A stretch of DNA of 64,000 bases from Ralstonia insidiosa (GTDB taxonomy: Bacteria; Pseudomonadota; Gammaproteobacteria; Burkholderiales; Burkholderiaceae): the NCBI RefSeq assembly GCF_008801405.1, contig NZ_VZPV01000001.1:558001-622000 (forward strand). The letters run 5' to 3'. Every line of letters starts with the position of its first letter. The first letter of the stretch is position 1. Under the pieces are notes generated by a model. It did no database searches, was not told where the DNA came from, and saw nothing but the letters and a program-made list of their open reading frames with translations. This document shows, piece after piece, positions 26,786 through 35,649 of this stretch. Made by a program: the position numbers and the translations under genes.

Positions 26786-29323
26786 ATGACCGAAGAGCAG
26801 AAACCGCAATCCACCCCCGCCGAGGCCAGCAGCTCCAACAGCTACGACGCCGCCTCGATCCAGATCCTGGAAGGCCTGGAGGCGGTACGCAAGCGGCCGG
26901 GCATGTACATCGGCGATACCTCGGATGGCACCGGCCTGCACCACCTCGTGTTCGAGGTGTTGGACAACTCCATCGATGAGGCGCTGGCCGGGCATTGCAC
27001 CGAGATCCAGGTCACCATCCACACGGACAACTCCATCTCCGTGATCGACAACGGCCGTGGTATCCCGACCGGCATCAAGTTTGACGACAAGCACGAGCCC
27101 AAGCGCAGCGCGACCGAGATCGCCATGACCGAGCTGCACGCCGGTGGCAAGTTCAACCAGAACAGCTACAAGGTGTCGGGCGGCCTGCACGGCGTGGGTG
27201 TGTCGTGCGTGAACGGCTTGTCGAAGTGGATGAAGGTGACGGTCCGCCAGAATGGCAAGGTGCACCACATCGAGTTTGCACAGGGCGTTCCGCAAAACCG
27301 CCTGATCGAAACGGTGCAAGCGCCGGACGGCACGATGGTGGAGGTGTCTCCGCTGCACGTGACGGGCACGACGGACAAGCGCGGCACCGAAGTGCACTTC
27401 CTGGCCGACGAAGAAATCTTCACCAACGTCGAGTACCACTACGAGATCCTCTCCAAGCGCATTCGCGAGCTCTCGTTCCTGAACAACGGCGTGCACATCC
27501 GCCTGACGGATCAGCGCACCGGCAAGGAAGAAGACTTCGCCTTCTCGGGCGGCGTGAAGGGCTTTGTTGAGTACATCAACAAGAACAAGACCGTGCTGCA
27601 CCCGACCATCTTCTTTGCCGCCGGCGAGAAAGACGGCGTGGCCGTGGAAGTGTCGATGCAGTGGAACGACGCCTACAACGAGCAGGTGCTCTGCTTCACC
27701 AACAACATCCCGCAGCGCGACGGCGGCACCCACCTCACGGGCCTGCGCGCCGCGATGACGCGCGTCATCAACAAGTACATCACCGACAACGAGATCGCCA
27801 AGAAGGCCAAGGTCGACACCTCGGGCGACGACATGCGCGAAGGCCTGACCTGCGTGCTGTCGGTGAAGGTGCCGGAGCCCAAGTTCAGCTCGCAGACCAA
27901 GGACAAGCTGGTCTCGTCAGAAGTGCGCTTGCCGGTGGAAGAAGTCGTGGCCAAGGCGCTGACCGACTTCCTGCTGGAAACGCCGGTGGACGCCAAGATC
28001 ATCTGCGGCAAGATCGTGGAAGCTGCCCGCGCGCGTGAAGCCGCCCGCAAGGCCCGCGAAATGACGCGCCGCAAGGGCGTGCTCGACGGCATGGGCCTGC
28101 CCGGCAAGCTGGCCGACTGCCAGGAGAAAGACCCCGCGCTGTCTGAACTCTTCATCGTCGAGGGTGACTCCGCAGGTGGCTCCGCCAAGCAGGGCCGCGA
28201 CCGCAAGTTCCAGGCGATCCTGCCGCTCAAGGGCAAGATCCTGAACGTCGAGCGCGCGCGCTTTGACAAGATGCTCTCCAGCCAGGAAGTGCTCACGCTC
28301 ATCACCGCGCTTGGCACCGGCATTGGCAAGGACGACTACAACCTCGACAAGCTGCGCTACCACCGCATCATCATCATGACCGATGCTGACGTGGACGGCT
28401 CGCACATCCGCACGCTGCTGCTCACGTTCTTCTACCGCCAGATGCCCGAGATCATCGAGCGCGGCCACGTGTACATCGCCCAGCCGCCGCTCTACAAGAT
28501 CAAGCACGGCAAGGAAGAGCGCTACATCAAAGACGACGTCGAGATGGCCGCCTACCTGGTGCGCCAGGCGCTGGACACCGCCGTGCTGGTGCGTGCCGAT
28601 GGCACCGAGATCGCCGGCGACGCCCTGGCCGAACTCGCTCGCCAGTACCAGCTGAGCCGCGGCGTGATCGAGCGCCTATCCCGCGTGATTGACGCCGACG
28701 CCCTGCGCGCCATTGCCGAAGGCGTGGTGCTGGACCTCAGCAGCGAAGCCGCCGCCGAGGCATCCGCCCGCACGCTCAAGGCCCGCCTGCTGGAAATGCA
28801 AGGCAACGCCAGCAGCGCCAACGGCGGCGCCACCGCAGACGCCTTCATGCAGTACGACGAGAAGAGCGAGAAGTACCGCGTGATGGTCGTGCGCCGCCAG
28901 CACGGCAACCAGCGCCTCAGCCACATCGACGCCGATTTTGTGGCCGGCGCCGACTACGCCGCGCTGTCGGGCACCGCCGCCACCTTCCAGGGCCTGATTG
29001 GCGAAGGCGCCAAGGTGCGCCGCGGCACGGGCGACAAGGTGCGCGAGCAGAACGTTGCCGACTTCCACGCCGCCATGACGTGGCTGCTGAGTGAGGCCGA
29101 GCGCGGCGTGAGCCGCCAGCGCTACAAGGGCCTGGGCGAAATGAACCCCGAGCAGCTGTGGGAAACCACCATGGACGTCACCCAGCGCCGCTTGCTGCGC
29201 GTGCAGATTGAAGACGCCATTGCCGCGGACCAGATCTTTACCACGCTGATGGGCGATGACGTGGAACCGCGTCGGAACTTTATTGAGAGCAATGCGTTGG
29301 TGGCGCGGAATATTGATGTTTGA
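26786..29323 (+). CDS. gyrB: DNA gyrase subunit B
   Basis: 845 residues. It has the GHKL ATPase domain (NSIDEALAGHC; NGRGIPTG; SGGLHGVGVSCVN), the transducer domain, and the TOPRIM domain (LFIVEGDSAGGSAKQGRDR; MTDADVDGSHIRTLLLTF). The C-terminal GyrA-binding tail contains RYKGLGEMNPEQLWETTMD. The length is slightly above E. coli GyrB (804), with an Ala-rich insert after TOPRIM at about residues 640-690. It introduces negative supercoils with GyrA. It is the last conserved origin-region gene before the accessory island. Confidence 0.98.
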   Translation: MTEEQKPQSTPAEASSSNSYDAASIQILEGLEAVRKRPGMYIGDTSDGTGLHHLVFEVLDNSIDEALAGHCTEIQVTIHTDNSISVIDNGRGIPTGIKFDDKHEPKRSATEIAMTELHAGGKFNQNSYKVSGGLHGVGVSCVNGLSKWMKVTVRQNGKVHHIEFAQGVPQNRLIETVQAPDGTMVEVSPLHVTGTTDKRGTEVHFLADEEIFTNVEYHYEILSKRIRELSFLNNGVHIRLTDQRTGKEEDFAFSGGVKGFVEYINKNKTVLHPTIFFAAGEKDGVAVEVSMQWNDAYNEQVLCFTNNIPQRDGGTHLTGLRAAMTRVINKYITDNEIAKKAKVDTSGDDMREGLTCVLSVKVPEPKFSSQTKDKLVSSEVRLPVEEVVAKALTDFLLETPVDAKIICGKIVEAARAREAARKAREMTRRKGVLDGMGLPGKLADCQEKDPALSELFIVEGDSAGGSAKQGRDRKFQAILPLKGKILNVERARFDKMLSSQEVLTLITALGTGIGKDDYNLDKLRYHRIIIMTDADVDGSHIRTLLLTFFYRQMPEIIERGHVYIAQPPLYKIKHGKEERYIKDDVEMAAYLVRQALDTAVLVRADGTEIAGDALAELARQYQLSRGVIERLSRVIDADALRAIAEGVVLDLSSEAAAEASARTLKARLLEMQGNASSANGGATADAFMQYDEKSEKYRVMVVRRQHGNQRLSHIDADFVAGADYAALSGTAATFQGLIGEGAKVRRGTGDKVREQNVADFHAAMTWLLSEAERGVSRQRYKGLGEMNPEQLWETTMDVTQRRLLRVQIEDAIAADQIFTTLMGDDVEPRRNFIESNALVARNIDV

Positions 29324-29358
29324 GTGTCGTGTAGATAGACGCATAACCTGAGAATCCG

Positions 29359-29393
29359 GGACCCATAAGTTGAAAAACTTATGGGTCCTTTTT
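29359..29393 (+). terminator. Strong rho-independent terminator after gyrB
   Basis: Thirteen-bp perfect stem (GGACCCATAAGTT at 29359-29371 with 29376-29388), GAAA tetraloop, then five T. It lies 36 bp after the gyrB stop and marks the end of the conserved block. Confidence 0.92.
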
Positions 29394-29802
29394 CTTAATA
29401 GCCCAAGTGCTGGCATATGCCATTGGGCGGAGGCGAGGTGCATTAACGAAGCGTGTGGAGTTTGATGAGCGCACCTTATGTCGTAGACGTCGTATGTTAA
29501 ATTGCAATAAAACGACGATGCTTACTGGGGGGCATCTGATAAGGCTGGGTAAAATGGCCTCACGACGGGGCAGAGATGCGACCCGAGCGGTTCAGCGAGA
29601 AAGTCAGTTATAAGAGTAACCTTCCGCAGGGGCTTTTCACCTTCACGACCAAGGGCGCAAGTGCCGCCATTTCCGTAGGTAGATGAGCCCCGGCACGCGC
29701 CGCTTGTCGCTCGACCGGAGACAGGACAATTCGTTTTGGAAGGTATACTGGCGCGTAGTCGCAACGACGGCGAAAAGAGTACAAGAATCCGGGGGACAGG
29801 GG
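29394..29802. other. Intergenic stretch at the left boundary of the accessory island
   Basis: About 410 bp that is more AT-rich than the flanking gyrB sequence. It holds a possible CGTCGT...ACGACG hairpin near 29490-29517 and a TATACT -10-like element at 29744-29749 that could start the three-gene operon. No gene, tRNA or clear attachment site is seen. Confidence 0.45.
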
Positions 29803-30885
29803 ATGGCAAAACTAAAAGAGCAGATTGAGAGACTCGTCGGGGATTTGCGGCAAATCACCAAGTGGGGGCGGATGGCTGACTTTGCGTCGGCCAATGGGCT
29901 TCCCATCACGCGCACGTGGGCCCCGTTCATTGTCGCCATTTTTGAGCGGTACACCAACGACGCCGATTTGCTAAAAGTCGTCGAGAAGCTTCGTCAATTC
30001 TACGTACAGCAGCTGTTGGCCGCCGACCGTGTGGTGACGTTCTTTCATCCGCACGAGCATGAAAAATCACTTTACGATAGAGCCGTCAACGCCCAGCCGT
30101 CGGAAAGCGCTGCACAAAAGCACTTCCCGGCGCTGGTGCCTGAAGCGCAAGCCAAAGACCATGTTCCGCAGATGCCGACGCTTGTAGGGCGGTTGGTGTC
30201 AGCCAATAAGAGGGTCGCGCTCTTCTATCTGTCTGGGCGATACGTCGAGGAACGGGACAAGTACAAGCGTGACGAAGTGAATGCCGCTGTTCAAGAGGCA
30301 TTTCAAGACTACGACGAGTTCATCGCAGTCAAGCTGAAGTTCAAGCAATGCATGGACAGCGTCATTGTCCATCCCGATGGCTCCGTGCAAATGAGAATGG
30401 ACCTCCCAACGCTCACCAACGCGGACTACGCGGAGATTTGCATCAAAAGCCTACTCAAGTCGTTCCATGCGGATTTCTCGGGCGCTGACGGCTCGTCGCT
30501 CATTGGAGGCCGGGTGAACCTATTCAAGGCTATCGGTAGCATCTATCGGACTTCCGGCCTTGGGCGGGTGAGCGAACTCGGGTTTGAAACCCCGACGGAT
30601 TCTGTCAAGGTCGAGAAGATGCGTGGCAAGTCTTCAGACTTGCGCGAGGAGCTGTACCATAAGGCTGGTAAGGTGGGTCTAAAAAATCTTGCAGAGATAG
30701 TCCCATATCGTCTTTCGGTACGTTTCCCTCCGTCGGTCGGGAAGCATCCTGTAGAGTTGTCGCTGCCCGGTTCGTTCAGAGAGCTAGCGAAGCCTTCGCA
30801 ACGACTTGAGGTGGCTTCCGTTAGCGGGTGCGTCAACGAAAAAGACTTCGAAGCTGCGGTGCAGACTCTCCTTGGGCATGTTTAG
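29803..30885 (+). CDS. First gene of an unrecognised three-gene operon
   Basis: 360 residues from ATG 29803, which has a purine-rich GGGGGACAGGGG leader just before it; an in-frame ATG at 29683 is less likely. The N-terminal ~30 residues are helical and charged. The body is soluble, without signal peptide or membrane helix, and no catalytic motif is visible. The region around YLSGRYVEERDKYKRDEVNA is strongly helical. No family is recognised. It is followed 7 bp later (or overlapped by 8 bp) by the second gene. Position in a defence-rich island beside a Type I restriction locus, and the nuclease-like third gene, suggest a sensor or scaffold in a defence operon; this is inference. Confidence 0.7.
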   Translation: MAKLKEQIERLVGDLRQITKWGRMADFASANGLPITRTWAPFIVAIFERYTNDADLLKVVEKLRQFYVQQLLAADRVVTFFHPHEHEKSLYDRAVNAQPSESAAQKHFPALVPEAQAKDHVPQMPTLVGRLVSANKRVALFYLSGRYVEERDKYKRDEVNAAVQEAFQDYDEFIAVKLKFKQCMDSVIVHPDGSVQMRMDLPTLTNADYAEICIKSLLKSFHADFSGADGSSLIGGRVNLFKAIGSIYRTSGLGRVSELGFETPTDSVKVEKMRGKSSDLREELYHKAGKVGLKNLAEIVPYRLSVRFPPSVGKHPVELSLPGSFRELAKPSQRLEVASVSGCVNEKDFEAAVQTLLGHV

Positions 30886-30892
30886 CCTTGAT

Positions 30893-31297
30893 ATGAACAG
30901 AACCGAAGCAATCCAGCGGGTTCAGGCGGTGTGGGACAAGAGCCCTGCCGCCACGCTCTGCGTTGCGATTGTCGAGCAATTAGCGGAAGGCGTTCTCAAG
31001 CGCCTTACTTTCGGTCAACTGTACGGGCTTGCCACCAAGAGTGATGCTTCTAAGGAAGACATTGCTCGAGCGCTTCAGTATCTAACTGGGCATGACCTTC
31101 ATCTGCTTGACACTGAATTCGAGTTCATCGACGAAAACGAAGAAACTTTCTATTTCAATGTCGATGACCTCAACATTGCGCGCCACGACGGCCTCTTCCA
31201 TCCCGAAACTGGCGAGCGAATAGACAACTTCGAGGAACGCGTCTTTCCGACCTTCGTGCCCTCCTCATTGGCGAAGGAAATCTCGTCCAATGAGTGA
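30893..31297 (+). CDS. Second gene of the unrecognised three-gene operon; small helical protein
   Basis: 134 residues from ATG 30893; ATG 30878, overlapping the upstream gene, would add five. The N-terminal half reads like a small helical or winged-helix domain (LTFGQLYGLATKSDASKEDIARALQYLTG would fit helix-turn-helix spacing), and the C-terminal half is acidic (ELEFIDENEE-like stretch). There is no catalytic motif. It is tightly coupled on both sides: the downstream gene starts 8 bp before its stop. Possibly a DNA-binding or adaptor subunit. Confidence 0.7.
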   Translation: MNRTEAIQRVQAVWDKSPAATLCVAIVEQLAEGVLKRLTFGQLYGLATKSDASKEDIARALQYLTGHDLHLLDTEFEFIDENEETFYFNVDDLNIARHDGLFHPETGERIDNFEERVFPTFVPSSLAKEISSNE

Positions 31298-31955
31298 AAT
31301 CAGGTTTCTGTTGCCGGACGGTGATTCTGGTCAGAAGGTTAGCCTCAAGGCATACGAGGGGTTGATGACCTTAGCTGCGGGCGGCAATCGAGTGATTCGT
31401 CGCATGACGACCGGAACCTACGAAGAGTTCGTGTCACTCTTGTATGAGGATTTCGACGAAATCATTGGCGACCTAGAGGGGCGAAAGAAGTATTTCACTG
31501 AGTCTACGGAAGACCAGATAACGGACTCTATAGTGTCGAGCTTGCGACAATACGGCTACGCTGCAAGTCACGATAAGGACCATAGCGGCCACGTAGACAT
31601 CACGGTCGAGGTGCATCACAAGCCGAATTTCATTTGGCTCGGGGAAGCAAAAATTGACCGTGGGCCCGCATACTGCTGGGGAGGTTTTCAGCAGTTGACC
31701 ACTCGCTATAGCGTCGCTCGTAAGGATGCAGACGCTGGCGGCATCCTTATCTACCTGCAAGACTATGACAATGCCACGGGACGCTTGGACCAATGGGCGA
31801 AGCATCTGGAGGGGGAGCAAGGCATAGCATGTGACCGCGCGGACGCCGGAAGGCCTGGATTAGCTTTTTCGACGTCCGCGGTTCACACGGGCACCGGCCT
31901 GCCGTACAAGGTCCGACATATGATGGTCCACCTTCGGCATGACCCGCAGAAATAG
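31290..31955 (+). CDS. PD-(D/E)XK-like nuclease, third gene of the three-gene operon
   Basis: 221 residues. A restriction-endonuclease-like core is visible: an upstream Glu in a helix (TEDQITDSIVSSL), then GHVDITVEV supplying the Asp, then WLGEAKI supplying the E-x-K pair, then GGFQQLTTRYS, a helix with the Gln-rich pattern frequent after the ExK strand. There is no methyltransferase or helicase domain. Its ATG overlaps the previous gene by 8 bp. It is likely the DNA- or RNA-cleaving effector of the operon; the target is unknown. Confidence 0.75.
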   Translation: MSEIRFLLPDGDSGQKVSLKAYEGLMTLAAGGNRVIRRMTTGTYEEFVSLLYEDFDEIIGDLEGRKKYFTESTEDQITDSIVSSLRQYGYAASHDKDHSGHVDITVEVHHKPNFIWLGEAKIDRGPAYCWGGFQQLTTRYSVARKDADAGGILIYLQDYDNATGRLDQWAKHLEGEQGIACDRADAGRPGLAFSTSAVHTGTGLPYKVRHMMVHLRHDPQK

Positions 31956-31973
31956 CTCAGTCAGCTTCTGGTT

Positions 31974-32340
31974 CTAAAGGGCATTGCCGTGTGACGCGCG
32001 TATTATCTCGCTGTCGAGTTGACGAACTGGAGAGGTTATTAAACGCAAGGACTTGGACAAGCCACGCTTTCCGAGAGAAGTGATAGCCCGTTCAATCCAC
32101 TCCGCTAGATGATGCTGCTTCCTCCTCATCTGCAGGCAAAGACGCGGCTGTATATCGTAGCTGGATTGCATCCCAAACACCGCCTTCTCCAACGCATCAT
32201 GTTCACGCCGCCACCCCGGCATTATCTGGGGCAATCAGATTCCAGTAGTCCTGGGTGGGTTCATCTCGATGGTGTGACAAGCTCGTGAACGATGACGTAA
32301 CCTGGCGGGCGCATCCCCCGGGGAACATGGCGAGAAACCG
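31974..32340 (-). pseudogene. Frameshifted remnant of a YgjP-like (DUF45) zinc metallopeptidase
   Basis: On the minus strand, pieces of a YgjP/M48-like protein occur in different frames: GYVIVHELV (first half of the HExxH zinc site, near 32280-32310), HHRDEPTQDYWNLI in another frame (near 32240-32280), and IMPGWRREHDALEKA (near 32190-32230), matching the usual order HELxH...H...W, then MPDWRxRxxxLE. No single reading frame joins them, so it is broken. Such peptidase genes are commonly found directly after hsdR in Type I loci, which is where this one lies. Confidence 0.6.
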
Positions 32341-32406
32341 TCCTCTCTCTAGTCCACCCCGCCACGGGATAGCTCTCTTTTTGATTTAAAATTACCTGGA
32401 GCTCTG

Positions 32407-35400
32407 TTATATCCTGGTGTCGCCCAAATCAATGCTTTTGCCTTCTTTCACCAATTGGTAAATCAGTTCAATGAAAGGCCGCATGGTTTGACGGTCTTGT
32501 TGCAGAAGCAGCTCAGCCAACGATTGGTGTGAAGTCAATGCGCGGGCAACTGCGCCTCCTACGGCGCCGGGCAGGTTGCCACGCAACACATCTTCTTTCG
32601 AGTTTTGCTGGATTTGCGCCATCGTCGTGCTGTCTTCACCGACGATTTTAATTACTTGATTGACCAACGCGGCTTGGTCCGCTAACGGCGTAGCCTCACC
32701 AAACAACTTGTTCAGCTTGCCGATGATTTCGCTCAGGTAGTCTGGCGGGGTGGCTTTCCCTCCACCACCTGCTCTAATCGGTTGAAGAATCAAATCGACA
32801 TCTTCTGTTTCGTCATCCGGCGTTTCCCGCACCTTAATGTCATAGCCAGTCAGTACAAGACTGGAAACATCCACTTGTTCCGGAGGTACGCCATCCAACC
32901 GCTTCGCCAGTAATTTAGCGAAGGCGGCGAAGTTCTCGAGTTCGGGGTCACCCAAATCAATCAGTTGCCCAATGTATCCATAAAGCTGGCTGAAGCGCAC
33001 CAGCCCACCTTTGAAGTCCAGCAACACCTTCAGCTCTTGGTCAAGTTCGTTGCGCTGTGCATCAGCCTGTTTCGCCGCATCTTCGTACCCGTTCTTTTTC
33101 GCCTGTGTGAAAGTTGCTTCACAAGCTGCAATGGCTTCACGCAGGTTCTTGACCTTGCCGTTGAAGATGTCGGTCGGAATTTGCGTAGCTGCGTACAGCT
33201 GCCTGTGTTGCTGACTGCGCGTGTCTGGGTCTTGCAAATCCTTTGCCGTCTTGAAGCGTGCAGCCTTGAACGCCTCGAGGTGCATGGTAGTGTAGATGCC
33301 CGCTTTGTCTAGTTCAGCCTGGCGCTTGTACGCCACGTTCAGGTCTTGTACCTCTGTAATCTGCGCGCCAGCGTCGTACTTGGCGAACGCGGTCAGAATC
33401 GCATTCGGTTCGTTGACGAAATCAATCACATAGGTCGTATCTTTGCCTGCTGCTGTACGGTTTAAGCGCGACAGCGTTTGCACGATTTCCACGTCGTTGG
33501 CGATTTTCTTATCCAGATACATCGCGCACAGCTTGGGCTGGTCGAAGCCGGTCTGGAACTTGTCCGCGACAATCATCACTCGGTATTCCGGGCGGTCAAA
33601 CACAAGGCGCAAATCACTGCCTGGGGCGCCAACATTGAGCGAGGTTTCCGTGAACACCTCATCGTCGTTCGCCACAAATGTGTCGTTCGTGAGACTCTCG
33701 TCGGTTGCATGCCTGATGTCCTTGCCGGTCAGCTTGCCGGAAAACGCCACCAAAGCTTGCAAATGCTTGTGTTGTGGATGTGCGGTGATGTAGGCATCAA
33801 AGGCCTTTTTGTAACGCACGGCGGCGGCGCGCGAAGATGTCACCACCATTGCTTTGGCTGAACCGTTCAGTAGCCTAGCCACGTTGTGCGCGAAATGCTC
33901 GACGATGAATTCCGCCTTCTGCGTCACGTTAGTCGCGTGCAGGTTCATCCATTTCGCCAGCGCGCGTTTGGCTGCCTTGCTGTCCACGCGCTTTTCATCC
34001 ATGTCCGACTTGGCGATGTTGAATGCCGTCTTGTACGGCGTGTAGCCTTCCAACACATCTAGAATGAACCCCTCTTCAATCGCCTGTCTCATCGGATAGC
34101 GGTCGAATGCGGTCGGCATGTTGTCGTTCTTGTGCGGCGGACGCGACGGGTCTGGGCGAGTGCCGAACAACATCATGGTCGAGTGCTTGGGCGTAGCGGT
34201 GAAAGCAAAGTGCGACACGTTCTTCGGGCGCACGCGGGAAACCTGGATTTTCTCTAGCAGCTCTTCCACGGTGAGGTTTTCCATCGACGCTGCATCCAAG
34301 GCCAGCGACGCCTGCAACTTGCTAGCTGCCGTACCGGTCTGACTGGTATGCGCCTCGTCGATGACGACGGCAAAGTTTTTATCCTTGAGATTCGCGTTGG
34401 TCAGGATTTCCTGCATCGCAAATGGGAAGGTCTGGATGGTGACTACGATAATCGGCGTGCCTCGTCCAAGTTCCTCAGCCAGCACGTCGCTCTTGGAACG
34501 CCCGCCGAGTAGCTTGCGGTCTATCGCCGCAATCATGTCCTGCTGGTGGTCAATCTGCTGAATGGCATCTTGCAACTGCTGGTCGAGCACAGTACGGTCG
34601 GTGACGACAATGACTGAATTGAAAATTGCTGTGCCGTCGCCGTGGCGCAGCCTGACCAAATCATGCGCTGTCCATGCAATCGTGCTGGTCTTTCCGGAAC
34701 CTGCGCTGTGTTCGCACAAGTAGGCTTGCCCTGCACCTTTGACCTTAGCGTCGTCAATTATCCGATTCACTGCGCGCCATTGGTGGAAGCGCGGAAAAAT
34801 CAGCGTCTCCCGCGTAGACCAGTTGCCTTGTGCGTCGGCCACCTGCCGTTTGTCCACATAGACAAAGTTGTGGAAGATACGCAGCCACGAATCCTTCTGG
34901 CAAATCTTCTCCCAGAAGTAGGCCACCGGATACTCACCGTCCGTGCGTGCCGGATTCCCGGCATGGCCTGCGTTACCCTGATTGAATGGCAAAAAGAAGG
35001 TGTTTTCACCATCCAGCTTGGTGGTCATTTGAATGTCCGCTTCGGACAGGGCGAAATGCACCACGGCGCCGCGCTTGAACGTTAGTAGCGGTTCACGCCT
35101 GCCGGTGGCCCTGTCGAATGGCTTGCGGTCATTCTTGTATTGCTCCACCGCTGCGTTGATGTCCTGAGTAAAATCTGTTTTGATTTCCACAGTTGCAACG
35201 GCGATGCCATTGACGAAGAACACCAGGTCGATGCGGTGCTTATCGTTGACACCGTTGTAAACCAGTTCCGGCACCACGCGTAGGATATTGGCCTTGTAGC
35301 GCTCCCAACTTGCCGGGTCACGTACATCTTCTGGTTGCAGCTCACTGGCAATCAGTTCGCCGCCGCCCGCAATCTTGTAGCCTTTGCGCAGCACTTGCAC

Positions 35401-35649
35401 GGTGCCGTTTTGCTCCAGCGCATCGGCAAGGCGCGCCATCACCGTGTCCAGCGCTTTTGCGCCATTTAGGGATGCCAGACGTTTCCATTTCTGGGGCTGA
35501 GTAATTTGCAGCCACGCTTGCACATCCTGCGGGTAGATAGCGTATTCGCGGTCGTAGTGCTGGCTTTCGCCTACCTGCCAGCCCTGGTCAACCAGCTTCT
35601 TGATGATGTAGTTCTGGAATTCCTTTTCGCGGTGGGCGGTATCGTTCAC
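32407..35649 (-). CDS. hsdR: Type I restriction enzyme subunit R (HsdR)
   Basis: 1080 residues with a GTG start at 35649 overlapping the hsdS stop by 4 bp. The N-terminal nuclease domain has HRIDLVFFVNGIAVATVEIKTD (D...ExK). The two RecA-like motor domains follow with SAGSGKTSTIAWTAHDL (Walker A), VVIDEAHTSQTG (DEAH box), FTATPKH (motif III) and LSRLNRTAAGKD (motif VI region). The C-terminal part is helical and binds the methyltransferase. It translocates DNA and cleaves unmodified targets. The frame is intact, so it is probably functional. Confidence 0.96.
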   Translation of the reverse strand: MNDTAHREKEFQNYIIKKLVDQGWQVGESQHYDREYAIYPQDVQAWLQITQPQKWKRLASLNGAKALDTVMARLADALEQNGTVQVLRKGYKIAGGGELIASELQPEDVRDPASWERYKANILRVVPELVYNGVNDKHRIDLVFFVNGIAVATVEIKTDFTQDINAAVEQYKNDRKPFDRATGRREPLLTFKRGAVVHFALSEADIQMTTKLDGENTFFLPFNQGNAGHAGNPARTDGEYPVAYFWEKICQKDSWLRIFHNFVYVDKRQVADAQGNWSTRETLIFPRFHQWRAVNRIIDDAKVKGAGQAYLCEHSAGSGKTSTIAWTAHDLVRLRHGDGTAIFNSVIVVTDRTVLDQQLQDAIQQIDHQQDMIAAIDRKLLGGRSKSDVLAEELGRGTPIIVVTIQTFPFAMQEILTNANLKDKNFAVVIDEAHTSQTGTAASKLQASLALDAASMENLTVEELLEKIQVSRVRPKNVSHFAFTATPKHSTMMLFGTRPDPSRPPHKNDNMPTAFDRYPMRQAIEEGFILDVLEGYTPYKTAFNIAKSDMDEKRVDSKAAKRALAKWMNLHATNVTQKAEFIVEHFAHNVARLLNGSAKAMVVTSSRAAAVRYKKAFDAYITAHPQHKHLQALVAFSGKLTGKDIRHATDESLTNDTFVANDDEVFTETSLNVGAPGSDLRLVFDRPEYRVMIVADKFQTGFDQPKLCAMYLDKKIANDVEIVQTLSRLNRTAAGKDTTYVIDFVNEPNAILTAFAKYDAGAQITEVQDLNVAYKRQAELDKAGIYTTMHLEAFKAARFKTAKDLQDPDTRSQQHRQLYAATQIPTDIFNGKVKNLREAIAACEATFTQAKKNGYEDAAKQADAQRNELDQELKVLLDFKGGLVRFSQLYGYIGQLIDLGDPELENFAAFAKLLAKRLDGVPPEQVDVSSLVLTGYDIKVRETPDDETEDVDLILQPIRAGGGGKATPPDYLSEIIGKLNKLFGEATPLADQAALVNQVIKIVGEDSTTMAQIQQNSKEDVLRGNLPGAVGGAVARALTSHQSLAELLLQQDRQTMRPFIELIYQLVKEGKSIDLGDTRI

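Noticed and set aside
29394..29802. tRNA gene or tRNA 3' end as the integration site
   Set aside because: No cloverleaf or CCA-preceding tRNA 3' sequence was found at either island edge.
31974..32234. 86-codon minus-strand frame as a real gene
   Set aside because: It is better explained as one frame of the broken YgjP-like peptidase.
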